The translations under genes were made by a program, and so were the position numbers. Below the pieces are notes generated by a model that was not told the origin of the DNA, did not search any database, and was given only the letters and a program-made list of their open reading frames with translations. 64,000 bases of DNA, from assembly GCA_963853835.1 (NCBI GenBank), contig OY970820.1:32760873-32824872 (forward strand), written 5' to 3'. Shown here in pieces: positions 34,434-46,524 of this stretch. This stretch comes from Calendula officinalis. Taxonomy: Eukaryota > Streptophyta > Magnoliopsida > Asterales > Asteraceae. The number at the start of each line of letters is the position of its first letter. Position 1 is the stretch's first letter.

Positions 34434-37400
34434 ATGGCAACGGTTCCTCTAGGGACTTATCTCCACCATTTCTGTAGCTTAGAAAGCCCTAAATTCCCTA
34501 TAATTCTCAAAAAATCTAAACAACCTTCTGTCTATTACAGTAGGAAAGGCAGTTTTATGCTTAAAAATGGCGCCAAAACATGCAAATTCAGACCTTGTTT
34601 TGATTCTAGGGTTCCGAACACCACCGTTAGAGCTGCTTCTAATAGCGATACAGCTGTCCTTGATGCCCCTGTGTCCGATGACGTCATCTTCCGAGAAACA
34701 TTTCCATTGCAACGCATAGAAAAGGTTCCTTTCGACTCAATTTCGTGTGTATGTGTGTTATGTTTCAAAGTAGATTATGGGAATTTTGAACTGGACGATG
34801 ATAGATTAAGTATTTGAATGTGCTGATTATTGGTTAAAATTAGCTTCCATTAAGTATGAATCTTCGGGAGTTAAGTACTTGATTGACTACTAATTTGATA
34901 TTATTGAGTACTGATTGACATTTGATCACTTGGATGTCTAACAATTTAATCAAAATTTCCATGAAAATTTGATAATTTTGAGGATAAAAGGCCTTTTTAT
35001 ACAATATACACTTGTCAAAAGTACCCTTTTATGTATATAAGTTTTAATAAAAATATCAAGTGGCATAAAAAACACAAGGCCCTCTTAATAATGCTCATGT
35101 TCTTCATTTCTTGTCAGTGATGTCACATCAATCATAAGCCAATAACTTGTATTTTTTCATGTACACAACTTGTTGTTTGTTCATTTCCGTTGGGGTTTTA
35201 ATGGTTGAGATTCATTGACAGGTGGAAGGAAAGATATTAATCAGATTAATTAACGGTAAAGATGATGAAAATTGGGAGCTAATTATAGGATGTAATCTTC
35301 CCGGTAAATGGGTTCTTCATTGGGGAGTTAATTATGTCAACGACATTGGCAGGTTTGGCTGATCATGTACCACCACTTTTTTTCTCTTGTATTACATTAT
35401 ATATGTTTCATTAATATAAACTAACTATACGTATAAAAATACATACATATACTTGTAGTGAATGGGATCAACCTCCTGTTGAAATGCGACCCGCAGACTC
35501 TATTACCATAAAGGTATTTAATTTATTCAAATTATTATAGTCAAACACAGTCAACGCTTTTCAGTCTCATACTTACAATTTTTTACCCCATCTTTCAGGA
35601 TTATGCGATTGAGACCCCTATGACAAAATCGTCAGAAGCAGAGTCAATTTATGAAGTGAAGATTGGTTTTAACACTAAAAGCTCACTTGCAGCTATAAAT
35701 TTTGTACTAAAGGTACTAGTTGAAGTTAACAGTGGTTTAGGAATTAAGATCTTCATTTGGCTTACAATTAATTACAGTAATTCTTAATTATTTAGGATGA
35801 TGAAACTGGATCTTGGTATCAGTATAGAGGGAGAGATTTCAAGGTGCCACTTATCGATTTCTCCAACAATGATGATAATTCTCTATTAACTAACCAAGGT
35901 TTTGCCACGTGGCCAGGTTAGTTCATATAACTTTTTCTAATAACAATATTTTAGTCCGTACATTTAATAAAATAACAATTTAAATCACATGTAAATAATA
36001 CATTTCAGGGCGATTTTCCAACGTGCTGATCCAATCAGAAGTTAGACGTTCTGAAGATGAAAATAAAAATGGAAACTTAAAGGAATCGATTAAAAGTTTC
36101 CATGAAGAACATTCAATTGTAAAAGAAACTGTAATTAACAATACTATGAATGTTTACATGAAGAAATGCTCAGAAACATCTAGAAATCTTGTACATATAG
36201 AAACCGATATTCCTGAAAAAGTAGTTATTCATTGGGGAGTTTGCAAAGACGAAAATAAAAATTGGGAAATTCCTTCTGAACCGTATCCCAATAATACAAT
36301 TTTATTTAAAAACAAAGCTTTACGTACAAATTTGCAGCAAAAAGAAGGTGGAAATGGGTGTAATGGAGTATTTCCGTTAAATGAAGAAACTATTGGATTT
36401 ATTTTTGTTTTAAAAGTTGATAATACATGGATTAATAACTCGGGAAATGATTTCTACATATCCGTCCCAAAATCCGAAAATAATGTTCCACAAATTGTGG
36501 AGCAAGAAGACTCTGTATATACTGATGAAATTATTGATGAAATTAGACATTTGGTGACTGGAATTACATCTGAAACAAAAAGTAAAGAAGCACAAGAACT
36601 AATTCTTCAAGAAATTGAAAAATTGGCTGCAGAAGCTTATGGTATTTTTAGAAGTTCGGTTAAAAGTTTACCGGCGATTATAGAGATTGAAGACATTAAA
36701 GACGTTGAATCACCGGTTGTGAAAAAATCAGCAACTGGTTCGGGTTTTGAAATTCTTTTACAAGGGTTTAATTGGGAATCTAATAAATCTGGAAAATGGT
36801 ATGTTGAGTTGGAAGACAAAGTTGCTGAGCTGGCATCACTCGGGTTCACCATTGTTTGGTTACCACCACCAACTGAATCTATCTCACCGGAAGGATATAT
36901 GCCTAGAGATCTTTATAACCTAAACTCTAGGTATTTGTTGTTTTTATTTATTTTTATTTTTTTATATTAAAATAATTTAAAAATGTCGATCAGGTATGGG
37001 AGTGTTGATGAGTTAAAAGCCCTAGTGAAGAAATTCCATCAAGCTGGTATTAGGGTTCTAGGGGATGCTGTTATAAATCATCGTTGCGCACATTACCAAA
37101 ATCAAAATGGTATTTGGAATATTTTTGGTGGTTTATTAAATTGGGATGATCGTGCAGTTGTTGGCGACGATCCTCATTTTCAGGTATAAATATAATTATA
37201 AACGTTCACATTTTATTAAGGATAAAAAACCATCTTATTTTTATTGTATAGGGGCGAGGAAATAAAAGCAGTGGAGATAATTTCCATGCTGCCCCAAACA
37301 TTGACCATTCACAAGATTTTGTTAGAAAAGATCTTAGTGAATGGTTACGCTGGCTTAGGTAATTAGGTTACTCATTTATCTCATCTCACATTTATTTATA

Positions 37401-38394
37401 AGCTTTGTATTTTTTAAATAAAAATATAAATTGTTGCAGGAAGGAGATTGGGTATGATGGATGGAGGTTGGATTATGTGAGAGGATTTTGGGGCGGTTAT
37501 GTGAAGGAGTATATGGAAGCAAGTGCACCGTATTTTTCCGTGGGTGAATATTGGGATTCGTTGACTTACACTTATGGTCAAATGGATCATAATCAAGATG
37601 CTCATAGACAAAGGATTGTTGATTGGATTAATGATGCTAATGGGACCGCTGGAGCATTTGATGTCACAACTAAAGGAATTCTTCATTCTGTAAGCATAAC
37701 TTCAAATATATATTCTTTTCTCATCGATCTATATATAATCATATCTTAGTTTGTTGTATATATATATAAAACTAATTACAGGCAATTGAAAAATGTGAAT
37801 ATTGGAGATTATGTGATTCAAATGGAAAACCTCCTGGCGTTGTTGGTTGGTGGCCTTCTCGTGCCGTAACATTTATTGAAAATCATGATACTGGTTCTAC
37901 ACAGGTATTGTAATAAGTCACTTATATCAATGAATGTATATATTAATATAAATTTTTTGAAATATTTTGTTTTAAAGGGTCACTGGAGATTTCCAGGTGG
38001 AAAAGAGATGCAAGGATATGCTTACATTCTAACTCACCCGGGGACACCGTCGGTTTTCTATGATCACATGTTTTCGCACTACAAGAATGAAATATCGGCA
38101 CTAATTTCACTCAGGAATCGTAACAAGATAAACTGCCGGAGTACAGTAAGTATTATAGACTTCACTCTCTTGCTACATTTTAATGTTTTATTTTGAAAAT
38201 AATCGTCTTTTTTGTCATGTGACATTTAGATTAAAATTAGCAAGTCGGAAAGAGATGTTTATGCCGCCATAATTGATGACAAGGTGGCAATGAAGATCGG
38301 GCCGGGCCATTATGAACCAGAAAGTGGGTCCAAGAAATGGTCGATGGCCCTGCAGGGTAACGATTACAAGGTATGGGAAGCCGAAGCATCATAG
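34434..38394 (+). CDS. AMY3: Chloroplastic alpha-amylase, AMY3 type (GH13 with N-terminal CBM45 repeats)
   Basis: Endo-hydrolase of alpha-1,4-glucan bonds in transitory starch in the plastid stroma. Twelve exons: 34434-34724, 35222-35352, 35459-35513, 35599-35712, 35796-35916, 36009-36930, 36994-37183, 37252-37358, 37440-37689, 37782-37904, 37978-38145 and 38230-38394. They sum to 2,637 nt, 878 residues plus TAG, close to Arabidopsis AMY3. A Ser/Arg-rich N-terminus fits a transit peptide. Two starch-binding CBM45 repeats follow (NWELIIGCNLPGKWVLHWGV; KVVIHWGVCKDENKNWEIP). The GH13 barrel has region I AVINHRCAH, region II GWRLDYVRGF (nucleophile Asp), region III GEYWD (acid/base Glu) and region IV FIENHDTGSTQ. 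No lesions, so probably functional. Confidence 0.95.
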
Positions 38395-39446
38395 ACTCCT
38401 TCATATCGCGTTTCATATATTATTAGCGAGCACAAATATTGTATACTAAGAGTACTATTATATTATTGCGAGTTTGTAACGTGAGTACATATACAACAAA
38501 TAATATCAAGTTGTAAATTCACAAAGAGTCTTGAGGTTTATGTTTATGTCATAACTCATAATAATAATAATACCTTTCTATCTCTCCTACCATAGTTTTC
38601 TAATTTATATTTCACTTCTAATAATGGATTATTAGATATTTAATGGGGGGCTCATACTTGACTCCACCTTAGTGAACTTGGCCCTCTTGCCAAAAACCAA
38701 CATGAAAGGCCCAATAAACTAAAATCCTGAAAAAACCCCACAGGGCCAGGACTATAACTAAATAAATTTTGCAATTATTGTGATAGATGCATTAAAATAT
38801 TTGGTGTAAAAATCACCACATATTATTAAATTCTTATTCTTTGGCTGGGAAATTGTCCCATAACCCAAATTAACTTGTATTAGAGACCAAATTAAAAAGT
38901 GGTCAATAACAGAGACCAACATGGAGTTGTCACTCGTCATCGTACTTGCGATGAATTTTTGTCACTAGTTTCAACGCTGGTTTGGTTAACATAACGGCTA
39001 ATGGATGTTAGTGACAAAAAACATGGTCACTAGTGTTTGTGACTGGAAGTAGTCACTGATTTTACAGCAATGACGAAAATCCATCGACGTCTATATATTT
39101 TATGATGTTAGGGACTAACGGCATGTTTGGGAAAACTTTTATAAGATACTTATAAGTCTATGTAAACTAAATTAAGCTTACAAAGCTTAATTAAATTTAT
39201 ATAAGCTAATAAGCATATTATAAAACCTTAAATAAAGGGAATCCATTTATATTGGTAAAAGATATTAGGAATTTTTTAAAATGAAAATAGTTAAATAATA
39301 TACTGTAACATGTCACATATGTTCAACGTGTTCCAAAGTTTTAGAATTAATTTTAACTGTTGGATCAAATACTAACTATAATCTCAACTATTGGATTGAT
39401 ACTAATTAATTAGCAATGATTATTTTTAATTTTGTTATTATCATTA
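38395..39446. other. Spacer with probable MITE fragments
   Basis: The 3' UTR of AMY3, then 38930-39115, which has GTGAC/GTCAC words in both orientations (TGTCACTAG, TAGTGACAAAA, GTGACTGG, GTCACTG). At 39119-39240, GGCATGTTTGGGAAAACTT followed by AAGCTTA-rich inverted sequence looks like a hAT- or foldback-type MITE. Ends were not defined. Confidence 0.45.
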
Positions 39447-40621
39447 CTAGCCTATAACCCGTGATAAATCACGTGCGGCTTATAGAAATTTTCAAAATAT
39501 TTTCATAATCTTTTAGTTACTTAAGAATAATTTTATGTGTATCTCTTAAGAACCCTTTAATGACTTCATGGTTGCCTACATATTCAAAAGCCTGCAAATA
39601 TCAATTTAAGACTATATGAACTCAAAACATGGGCCTTTCTATAAAAAACTGATTAACACCAATTTAGCTCATAACCACGTGTAACTATTAAAAAGAAAAC
39701 GTACCCACTGAATAATTAGCATAAATAAACATGGTATTTCCAATTTTGATGATTATTATGATTATGATTCAAATTAGGGTTACCAAGTATACACCTATGT
39801 GGGCTGCAGGTCGTGAGTTCGAATCCCTTTGGAAGCGTCGCATTAGCCTAATTTTACTCACACCTCACACGGGCACATATGGGGAATTCTTGGAAATCCC
39901 TTTCGGGGCTGGGTTTGCCCGCTTATGCGGAGCTCGAACTCGGGGTGCTCGCTGAAAAATTGCGAGTAGGCTTCCGTTATTACATTTTCCATTTCCAAAA
40001 AAAAGTAAATAAAAATTAAAAATTCCAAACTAAAACTACAAAACAAAATCGAAACAAACAAATAGTGCACTGACAGATGGAACATTGAATCCTTGCATGA
40101 TAAACAAAGTTGTAATGATGTATTTAAAGAAAATGAGGAATCTTCATAGAAAACTTCACTTCCAAATGTACCTTGAGTATCCTCTTGACAACTGATTATT
40201 ATTCAAATTAGGGCTACTAAGTAAAAAAAATCCAAACTAAAACTACAAAACAAAATCGAAACAAACAAATAGTGCACTGTGGATGAAATACTTACACCAA
40301 TGATATAAGCGCAAGTGTAGCTACTGAGTGGTATTTCTAAGACGTTTATTATTCCCCTCAATTGAAACGGAGGCTGGTTTTTTTACTCCGTCGTGAAATA
40401 ACCCAGACCAAATAAAGGGAAAGGAGCAATGCGGCGTTGAAGAGCTTTGATTTAGTAACGTGCGAGCTTTAATTTGAAATTGAGAAAACAGAAAGCACGA
40501 CTTGATGAAGGAGGCTTGATGAAGGGCAGGGCTGATGTGGCAAGCAGACGTGGGCAATGTAGCTGATGTGCTATTATGACATGTCATTGTCTATGTGTCA
40601 TAGTTTGGTTTATTATATAGA
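39447..40621 (-). mobile_element. Helitron-like non-autonomous element, 1,175 bp
   Basis: On the minus strand it starts TCTATATAATAAACC at 40621 (preceded by A) and ends in a hairpin with CGTGA/TCACG arms around a TTTA loop, then TTATAGG and CTAG at 39450-39447 followed by T. The TC start, the hairpin ~10 bp before CTRR and the A/T target are all as expected of Helitrons. There is no Rep/helicase. Inside are a SINE-like insert and a duplicated block: the ~48-bp string ending AATAGTGCACTG occurs at about 40024-40071 and 40230-40277. Confidence 0.68.
39789..40002 (+). mobile_element. SINE-like insertion inside the Helitron
   Basis: It contains a B-box-like GAGTTCGAATCC near 39817 and ends in an A-run (CCAAAAAAAA). 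It lies between two AAGTA copies (a likely target duplication), and the uninterrupted version of the flanking sequence survives in the internal duplicate near 40205-40240. No clear A box, so the 5' end may be truncated. Confidence 0.55.
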
Positions 40622-41351
40622 TTGAAAAAAGATATAGTATGCAATAATCACATTTGATAAGTATAAGTACAATCAAATTGAATTATATAAAACATCACAT
40701 GCAATCATGTATACAGTCACATGTAATTATCAGTTTATCACAGAATATTATTTTTGTTAACGAAAATAATAATAATAATAATAAATTTTTAGATCAAATG
40801 AGGAGTGTAACAACTACACCAAAGGAGGATACATTCAAGCTATGTCCTTTTTTTTATATAAAATATAGATATGAGCTCCTTCTTATAATCCTAAAAATAG
40901 GTGGGTAGAATGGTGTAGTGATCCTATGTCGTGTTTGTAATTTCCTTGTTTGTCTTATTTTGTGTCATGCTCCTTGCTAGTCTTTCTTTATAAAATGCTT
41001 GCCATTTAGAAAATAAAATAAAAAAGAAAAAAGGAGTCCGACAAGCAATCTATATCTCTCATTTTGATTGGTTGACCTGGACCAAGTTACATAAATCAAC
41101 TAACAAAGTATTGTCCTCGTATGTTTCTTCGGCGCACATAGTTTCTCGCAAAAAAGTTTTGACCCGGTAATATCTTTTGGTAAAACGTTAATTACTGAAC
41201 ATGTACAAACAATTTTTGTTATATAAACAAGTCATTGGCTTGTAAGTAAAATGGTTTGCTTAACGAATCATAATAAAAAATAAAACAAAAATACCTTTAG
41301 ATATAACAAAAAAAAAAAAAAAAAAAAAAACATCAAAACAATAAACATACA
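40622..41351. other. Spacer upstream of the small secreted-protein exon
   Basis: AT-rich. Includes a short (AAT)n run near 40765-40782 and an A-run of about 26 bases ending near 41331, right before the exon's 5' leader. No gene seen. Confidence 0.55.
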
Positions 41352-41443
41352 ATGGGGAAACATTGGTTTGGTGTATTTTTCACCTTAGCTTTTGCATTTT
41401 CGGAACAAGCTGCAGCACGCGATGTTAGCAACGACCTCCAAGT
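41352..41443 (+). CDS. First exon of a small secreted protein (partial or truncated)
   Basis: ATG 41352 opens a classic signal peptide: MGKHWFGVFFTLAFAF, a hydrophobic core, then AAAR as a likely cleavage site, and RDVSNDLQ. Three GT donors overlap at the end (GTGTGA 41442, GTGAGT 41444, GTAAGT 41448); GTGAGT is used here. If unspliced, the frame stops at TGA 41445-41447. No partner exon is visible before the copia LTR at 41996, so the gene may have been cut by that insertion or continue beyond the nest. The pattern is reminiscent of glycine-rich or cysteine-rich secreted peptides, but the mature part is missing. Confidence 0.4.
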
Positions 41444-41447
41444 GTGA

Positions 41448-41995
41448 GTAAGTCTGTTTTTTTTTTTTTCCAGGTTTTCCTTTCGATTAATGTCTTATTT
41501 ATTTAATTAGGGTAAATGTCAGAAATTGTCCTTGTGGTCTTGCATTTTCTCCTTTTTTGTTCCTAAACTTTTTTTTCCGGGATTTTTGTTCACATATTCT
41601 TTAAAATTCTGTTTTTATGTCATTCCATCCAAAATCCTCCGTTAACTGACTATACTTTTGTCCTTTTCCCAAAACCCCTATTTTTAACCTTTTTCTTTTA
41701 CCATTTTCCTTTTTTTCTATTCCCTCTTCCTTTTTCACCTTCTACTACCATGTTCTTCATTCAGTTAAAATCAAACCTAGTCACACACTTGAAGAACATA
41801 TGCTCAAAGCCCTTTGTATAAACCATTTTGTGAGTTAACCTCCTTCATGTCTTCTTCTTTTTCTTCCCCACATGTTCATGATTTTTAGATTTAAAATCTT
41901 GAAGAAACCTAAAAATTCATGAAGAAACCCAGAATTTTACATGAAGAAACCCAAAAAATTCAAAATCTTTTTGTTCTTTCATCTTCATTTCTAGG
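41448..41995. other. Possible intron or repeat remnant
   Basis: Pyrimidine-rich and non-coding, with a TTAGGGTAAATGTCAGAAATTG-like start (about 41508) that resembles dispersed plant repeat sequence. CTAGG (41991-41995) would be the target site of element C2. Confidence 0.45.
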
Positions 41996-42285
41996 TGTTG
42001 GGTCACATTTTAGTATATTCAATAGTCAAGGGGTGTAATGTGACACTTTGATTGTAATCAATAGTCTAGGGATCATTTATGTAATAAATAGTCTAGGGGT
42101 TAAACATGTCATTAGTCAATATTAGGCCTAGGTATATATACCTAGTTGTAACCTAATATTGGTTTAAGCTTGCCGTCTATTGTAATCGTACGATCTTTTG
42201 TGTGTGTGCAAAGCTTCTTCTTGTTCTTCTAATTCATCATTGTTATTGCTTAATCTGTTGCTTAATCGATACATACGAATTCACA
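41996..42285 (+). repeat. C2 5' LTR, 290 bp
   Basis: Begins TGTTGGGTCACATTTTAG and ends GAATTCACA. Contains a TATA-box-like CTAGGTATATATACCTAG (itself palindromic) near 42129-42146. Confidence 0.8.
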
Positions 42286-42287
42286 AT

Positions 42288-42299
42288 TGGTATCAGAGC
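42288..42299 (+). other. C2 primer-binding site (initiator tRNA-Met)
   Basis: TGGTATCAGAGC lies two bases after the LTR. Confidence 0.9.
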
Positions 42300-42723
42300 A
42301 AAAATCTTAATTGATTCGATCCATATCAGTGAAGATTAAGCCAAATTTTGAAGTTTTTGAAGAAGAACTCAAGAATCAAAATCGGAATTTGAGGTATTAA
42401 ATCGTCTATATTTTTTGTTCATTACATTCCTCTTGATATTCTAAGCATCTTAGAATCAAGTTTCGATTGAATCCATCAACAACTGATCCTAATTTTGTGA
42501 TTTTAAAGAAAACCATTAAAACACATTTTTTCCTCTGTATAATCGAAACTATCATCTGATTTGTTGTGTTTTGTTCGATTTTATTTAACCATCTTGTGCG
42601 ATTTCCATTTTTGAGCATTTTGGGATTTGAATCACTAGATTTGGTTAAGAATTGAGCATTTTAGGATCGATTTACTGAACTTTTAGGCTGTTTCGGTTCG
42701 TCACTGTCAAGAACAGCGAAACT

Positions 42724-42998
42724 GTTCGGCCCGAACAAAGAGCTCGGCCCGAACACTTTCATAGTTCGGCCCGAACAAAGAGCTCGACCCGAACACTTTC
42801 ACAGTTCGGCCAGAACAAAAGAGCTCGGCCCGAACACTTCCACAGTTCGGCCCGAACAAAGATCTCGGCCCGAACACTTTCACAGTTCGGCCCGAACAAA
42901 CTTCTCGGCCCGAACAAAAGTCCTCGGCCCGAACAAAAGTCCTCGGCCCGAACAAAAGTCCTCGGCCCGAACTCTTGCAAATCTTCTCGGCCCGAACA
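42724..42998. repeat. Minisatellite in the C2 leader built on TCGGCCCGAAC
   Basis: About fifteen copies. The first part alternates GTTCGGCCCGAAC and CTCGGCCCGAAC in a ~40-bp higher unit; the end is a simple ~19-bp unit (CTCGGCCCGAACAAAAGTC) four times. GTTCGGCCCGAAC is a perfect 13-bp palindrome around C. GC-rich in an AT-rich element. The minus-strand ORFs over it are repeat artefacts. Confidence 0.9.
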
Positions 42999-43360
42999 AC
43001 CCAAGATCGTGTGACAAAAGGGGCTATTCTAAAACGATCATAACTTTCAGCTTGGGTGCCCGTTTCAAGCCCACGAGTAACCAAATCGAAGCTCGAGACG
43101 AAGGCTACAACGTGATAAATGGCCATAGGCGGTTTACCCAACTTCCCGGCCCAAAAAGACCCGTTTCAATCACTTTATTTGCGTTTTTGTGATTTTTCGG
43201 TCAATTTCCAAACTTTGTTTAGCTTCAGTTTCTAACCCGATTGTCGTTTTTGGCTAATTCGAAAATCTAGGACATATTTAAAGTGTCCTTTGTCATATGA
43301 GATCTTTTTGAAAAATTTTCAAATTAATTTTTTTTTCCTCGGTCGTAACCCATACAAACG

Positions 43361-45088
43361 ATGACAAGAGAGAATGCTGAGGTTTCTGACCGTTTCAATG
43401 AGGAAGCCAACAAAGAAATCGAGGTAATTAGCTCTCTCTTATCTAATTCTGATTATTCCACTAATTCTGATACTTGTCTTGATAACAATCTGATTTCTAA
43501 AATTGATTCTTTAAAACAAACAATTTTACTTGAAAAAGAGATAAATACACAACTTTTAGAACGTTTGAATGATTTAGAAAATGAGCGTGAAAATTTTTCT
43601 CATTTAGGTGACCAACTTGTTTATCGTATTACACAAAGTCAAAATTTCGAAGCAGAAAATCTTGATTTACAAACACAAGTATCAAAATTAAAGGACCAAT
43701 ATGACTCTGAGATTCAAAATTTGTCTCATACAATCTCAGAAAAAGATCTTGAAATCACCAATCTTAGAAATTCTCAAAATACAATTTCAAATGATCAAAA
43801 TGATAAATATTATAAATTGTATATTGCCACATGAATATCAGATAACAAAAAACTGGTTGGAACGTAAACAACAAGAATTTGATGATAATGAAAAACATTT
43901 TAAATCTTTAAACTCTCAAATTAAAGAACTATCTGAAACATTACATGAAAATCACATCAATTCATCAAACGAAATGAACAACAAACAGAATATTATAAAT
44001 ACACTTAAAAATGAAAACAATCAATTGAATTCTCACATAAAAAATCTTGAAGAATTGATCACCAAAAGAGGACCCACGGATCAAACCATTCATTTGAATA
44101 AGCCTAAAGAGTTCAAATACTTCAATTCAAAAGAAGGGTCAAGAGCTGATAATCCAGAATATCTTCGCAAGGCGTGTGCTGTGCTTCCAACATTATTTAA
44201 TTACAAATACATGCATCTAGATATCTGGCAGAGCTTCATTCGAATGACTGAGGAGGAAGAAGAGATTAAGACATTCAACAGAGTAAAGAAGGAGAATGCA
44301 CAAATTAGTTTCAACTATACTGAATTAAATAAAACATATGAAACTAAAAAGGCCAAATTCGATAATGATGAATATTTTCCAATCGTGACTCCAGAAGAAT
44401 TTGAAATTAAAGGCAATGCTGTTATTCAACAAAAGGTTACACCAAAGATTTATGTTCTAAATCTAATTCTAAAAAAGAAAATTTGTCAATTGGAAACTGA
44501 AATCGATGAGACACAAAAGTCTTTTGATAAAGAAAAATCTGTTTTGCAAAGCAAAAATTTTGAATTAGAAAATAAAATTGTTGAAACACATAAATCTTTT
44601 GATGAAGAGAAACAAAGGTTGAAAATAGAAATTCAAAATTTAGAATCTAACTCATCTTATCTTCAGAAGCTTAAAAAGCCTAGTACATCTATGAACTTAG
44701 ATTCTCCTTTAACTGCAAAGAATAAATGTAATAACTGCAGAATGTTTTCTCCTGTCATGGCATATCGTGATTTATATACAATCAAGCAATCTCAGGTTAA
44801 TAAAGGAAATTCTAAACCGAAATCACAAGTAAGTTCCTTTACCAAACCTAAGCCTAGGAGATCAACAGTTCCACTAAACTTTGATAATAAATTAAATGCT
44901 CTTCAACAAGTTATTAGAGGAAATTCCGCACCTAAAAGTCCAAACAAATTAGGTTCCTCTTCTAGACTTAAGCATTCTCAGATGGATAAGACTAAATCCA
45001 TAACCGTTTTGAAACATTCTACTCCTTCAAACATAATCTTTTCAAAATCTAAATCTTTAAAATACTCGAGAGAAGATTTACTTTCCTT
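43361..45088 (+). pseudogene. C2 gag-like coiled-coil ORF, 5' part
   Basis: ATG 43361 (MTRENAEVSDRF) opens a 157-residue Glu/Asn/Leu-rich coiled coil ending at TGA near 43834. One base later the next frame continues (EYQITKNWLERKQQEF) to the insertion point at 45088. That second part has more coiled coil, a segment with EFKYFNSKEG and LDIWQSFIRM, another coiled coil, a lone CNNC motif and a basic Ser/Lys/Pro-rich tail. The final residues before the stop at 45110 come from the inserted G3 LTR. I do not recognise the central domain. Role as Gag is inferred from position and from the WVPK end beyond the insertion. Confidence 0.7.
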
Positions 45089-46524
45089 TGTAACACCCGT
45101 ATTTTTATAACATCGTTTAAATCATTAAAATACAATTTTCCCAATAATAGACATGATGTCTAAAATACAGTTTAACAAAAACTTTAAAACCTTTATCGGA
45201 GTATACAAAAATACAGTGTCACCAAGTATATCAAAACTATAGGCAAATGGGATCTACCTACAAGCTCCCATGCTAATCATCTCTAGGCCACTTCTAGTGC
45301 AACCTTCTATCACTTCAAACCTGTACCTGAGTACATAGCCACAAAACAAACATAGTACGTGAGACAAAATAGTCTCGTGAGATACATGGGTTTTAGACCC
45401 CAATAATAGTAACAATTTCATAAATATATAAAAATATATATATATACTACATCAATACCGCCTAGTCACCCTAACGCGACCCTATCGATCTTGCTTCCCT
45501 AGCAAACATATCTAGTACCTAAACATATAGGTACCAGAAGCACAACATATCTAGTACATAAACATATATGTACTAGAAGTACAAACATGTCTAATACATA
45601 AACATATATGTATTAGAACCTAACATACCTAGTAGCAAACATATGCGTACTAGAAGCACATGTGTGCTTAGTGTATAAAGATATATACACTCGGTGTATA
45701 TACATATATACCACCACTCAGTGACCGGGGGTCTCCCGCGTCACCACCATCTATCTCTTATCATAACCTAACAGTTACGCTAGTCAAAGCCTTCGGCTAT
45801 CACATAAAACATCAAACAAGTTAGTTATCTAATAATAACAACATATAATTAGTTCAACATAGTGTGAACATACCCATATAGTCCCATGGACCCGATCATA
45901 AGCAACCCACATTTACTTCTACATCTATGAACCTATGAGGTCCATACTTACTTATTTCATAAGATACATTTTTTATTTTATCGATATCGTAATACTTATA
46001 TCTTTTCTTTGACTATAATACATAGTTATTACTAGTCACATCATATTCATTTTCATATGTATTCATTCTTCACCTTAATTAGTAAATCTTACCAATAGAT
46101 ACTCATCACTACAAGATCATTTCCAATTGCTTTACTAATACATATTTATTAATAAAGACTCAATATGCATTCTTTTACTCATTATCTTTATTATTATAGT
46201 ACATTAATAAAGATTCAATTATTACTTAGTTTGGCATACTACTTCCAATATCATCAATCATACTAGACATATTCTAGTATCACAATATACCTAATTTCTT
46301 ATCTTTTCAATCACTATATTTATCAAAACATTTATTAAATAAGACCCATGAAATATCATATGTATTTCAAAACCATTTACTATGTACTCAGTTTTAAAGT
46401 CTCATGTACTCACCTTAGCAATGCTTTCCAGATCACGTTTGTTAACCTAAATCCTTGCTTCCCGCCTATGGAATAACTTCAACTCTTAGGTCCTTGCAAC
46501 CTATCAACATAATCATCACATTTC
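45089..46524 (-). repeat. G3 3' LTR, first segment
   Basis: Matches 59198-60606 of the other LTR, except for about 26 extra bp of AT repeat near 45422-45447. Includes the hairpin array at 45512-45744 and the shared CTCGTGAGATACATGGG block (45382-45398). Interrupted after ATTTC (46520-46524) by N1. Confidence 0.92.
45512..45744. repeat. Hairpin array in G3 LTR
   Basis: Successive inverted repeats: CTAGTACCTA/TAGGTACCAG (45512, 45528), CTAGTACATA/TATGTACTAG (45551, 45567), CTAATACATA/TATGTATTAG (45591, 45607), CTAGTA/TACTAG (45629, 45648), AGTGTATA/TATACACT (45670, 45684), GGTGTATA/TATATACC (45693, 45705), then nested GTGAC/GTCAC and CGGG/CCCG arms (45721-45744). The loop of the first three is AACATA. 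The right LTR has the same array at about 59600-59835. Confidence 0.88.

Noticed and set aside
34479..34768. Minus-strand ORFs opposite AMY3 exon 1
   Set aside because: Shadow frames of the transit-peptide exon; the plus-strand gene is certain.
39800..39900. A tRNA gene, because of the GAGTTCGAATCC B box
   Set aside because: No cloverleaf and no A box; it fits a SINE-like insert better.
42707..43141. Minus-strand ORFs of 144 and 81 residues with repeating RAE/SGR/FGP segments
   Set aside because: They are translations of the GC-rich minisatellite in the C2 leader; repeat length and lack of stops explain them.
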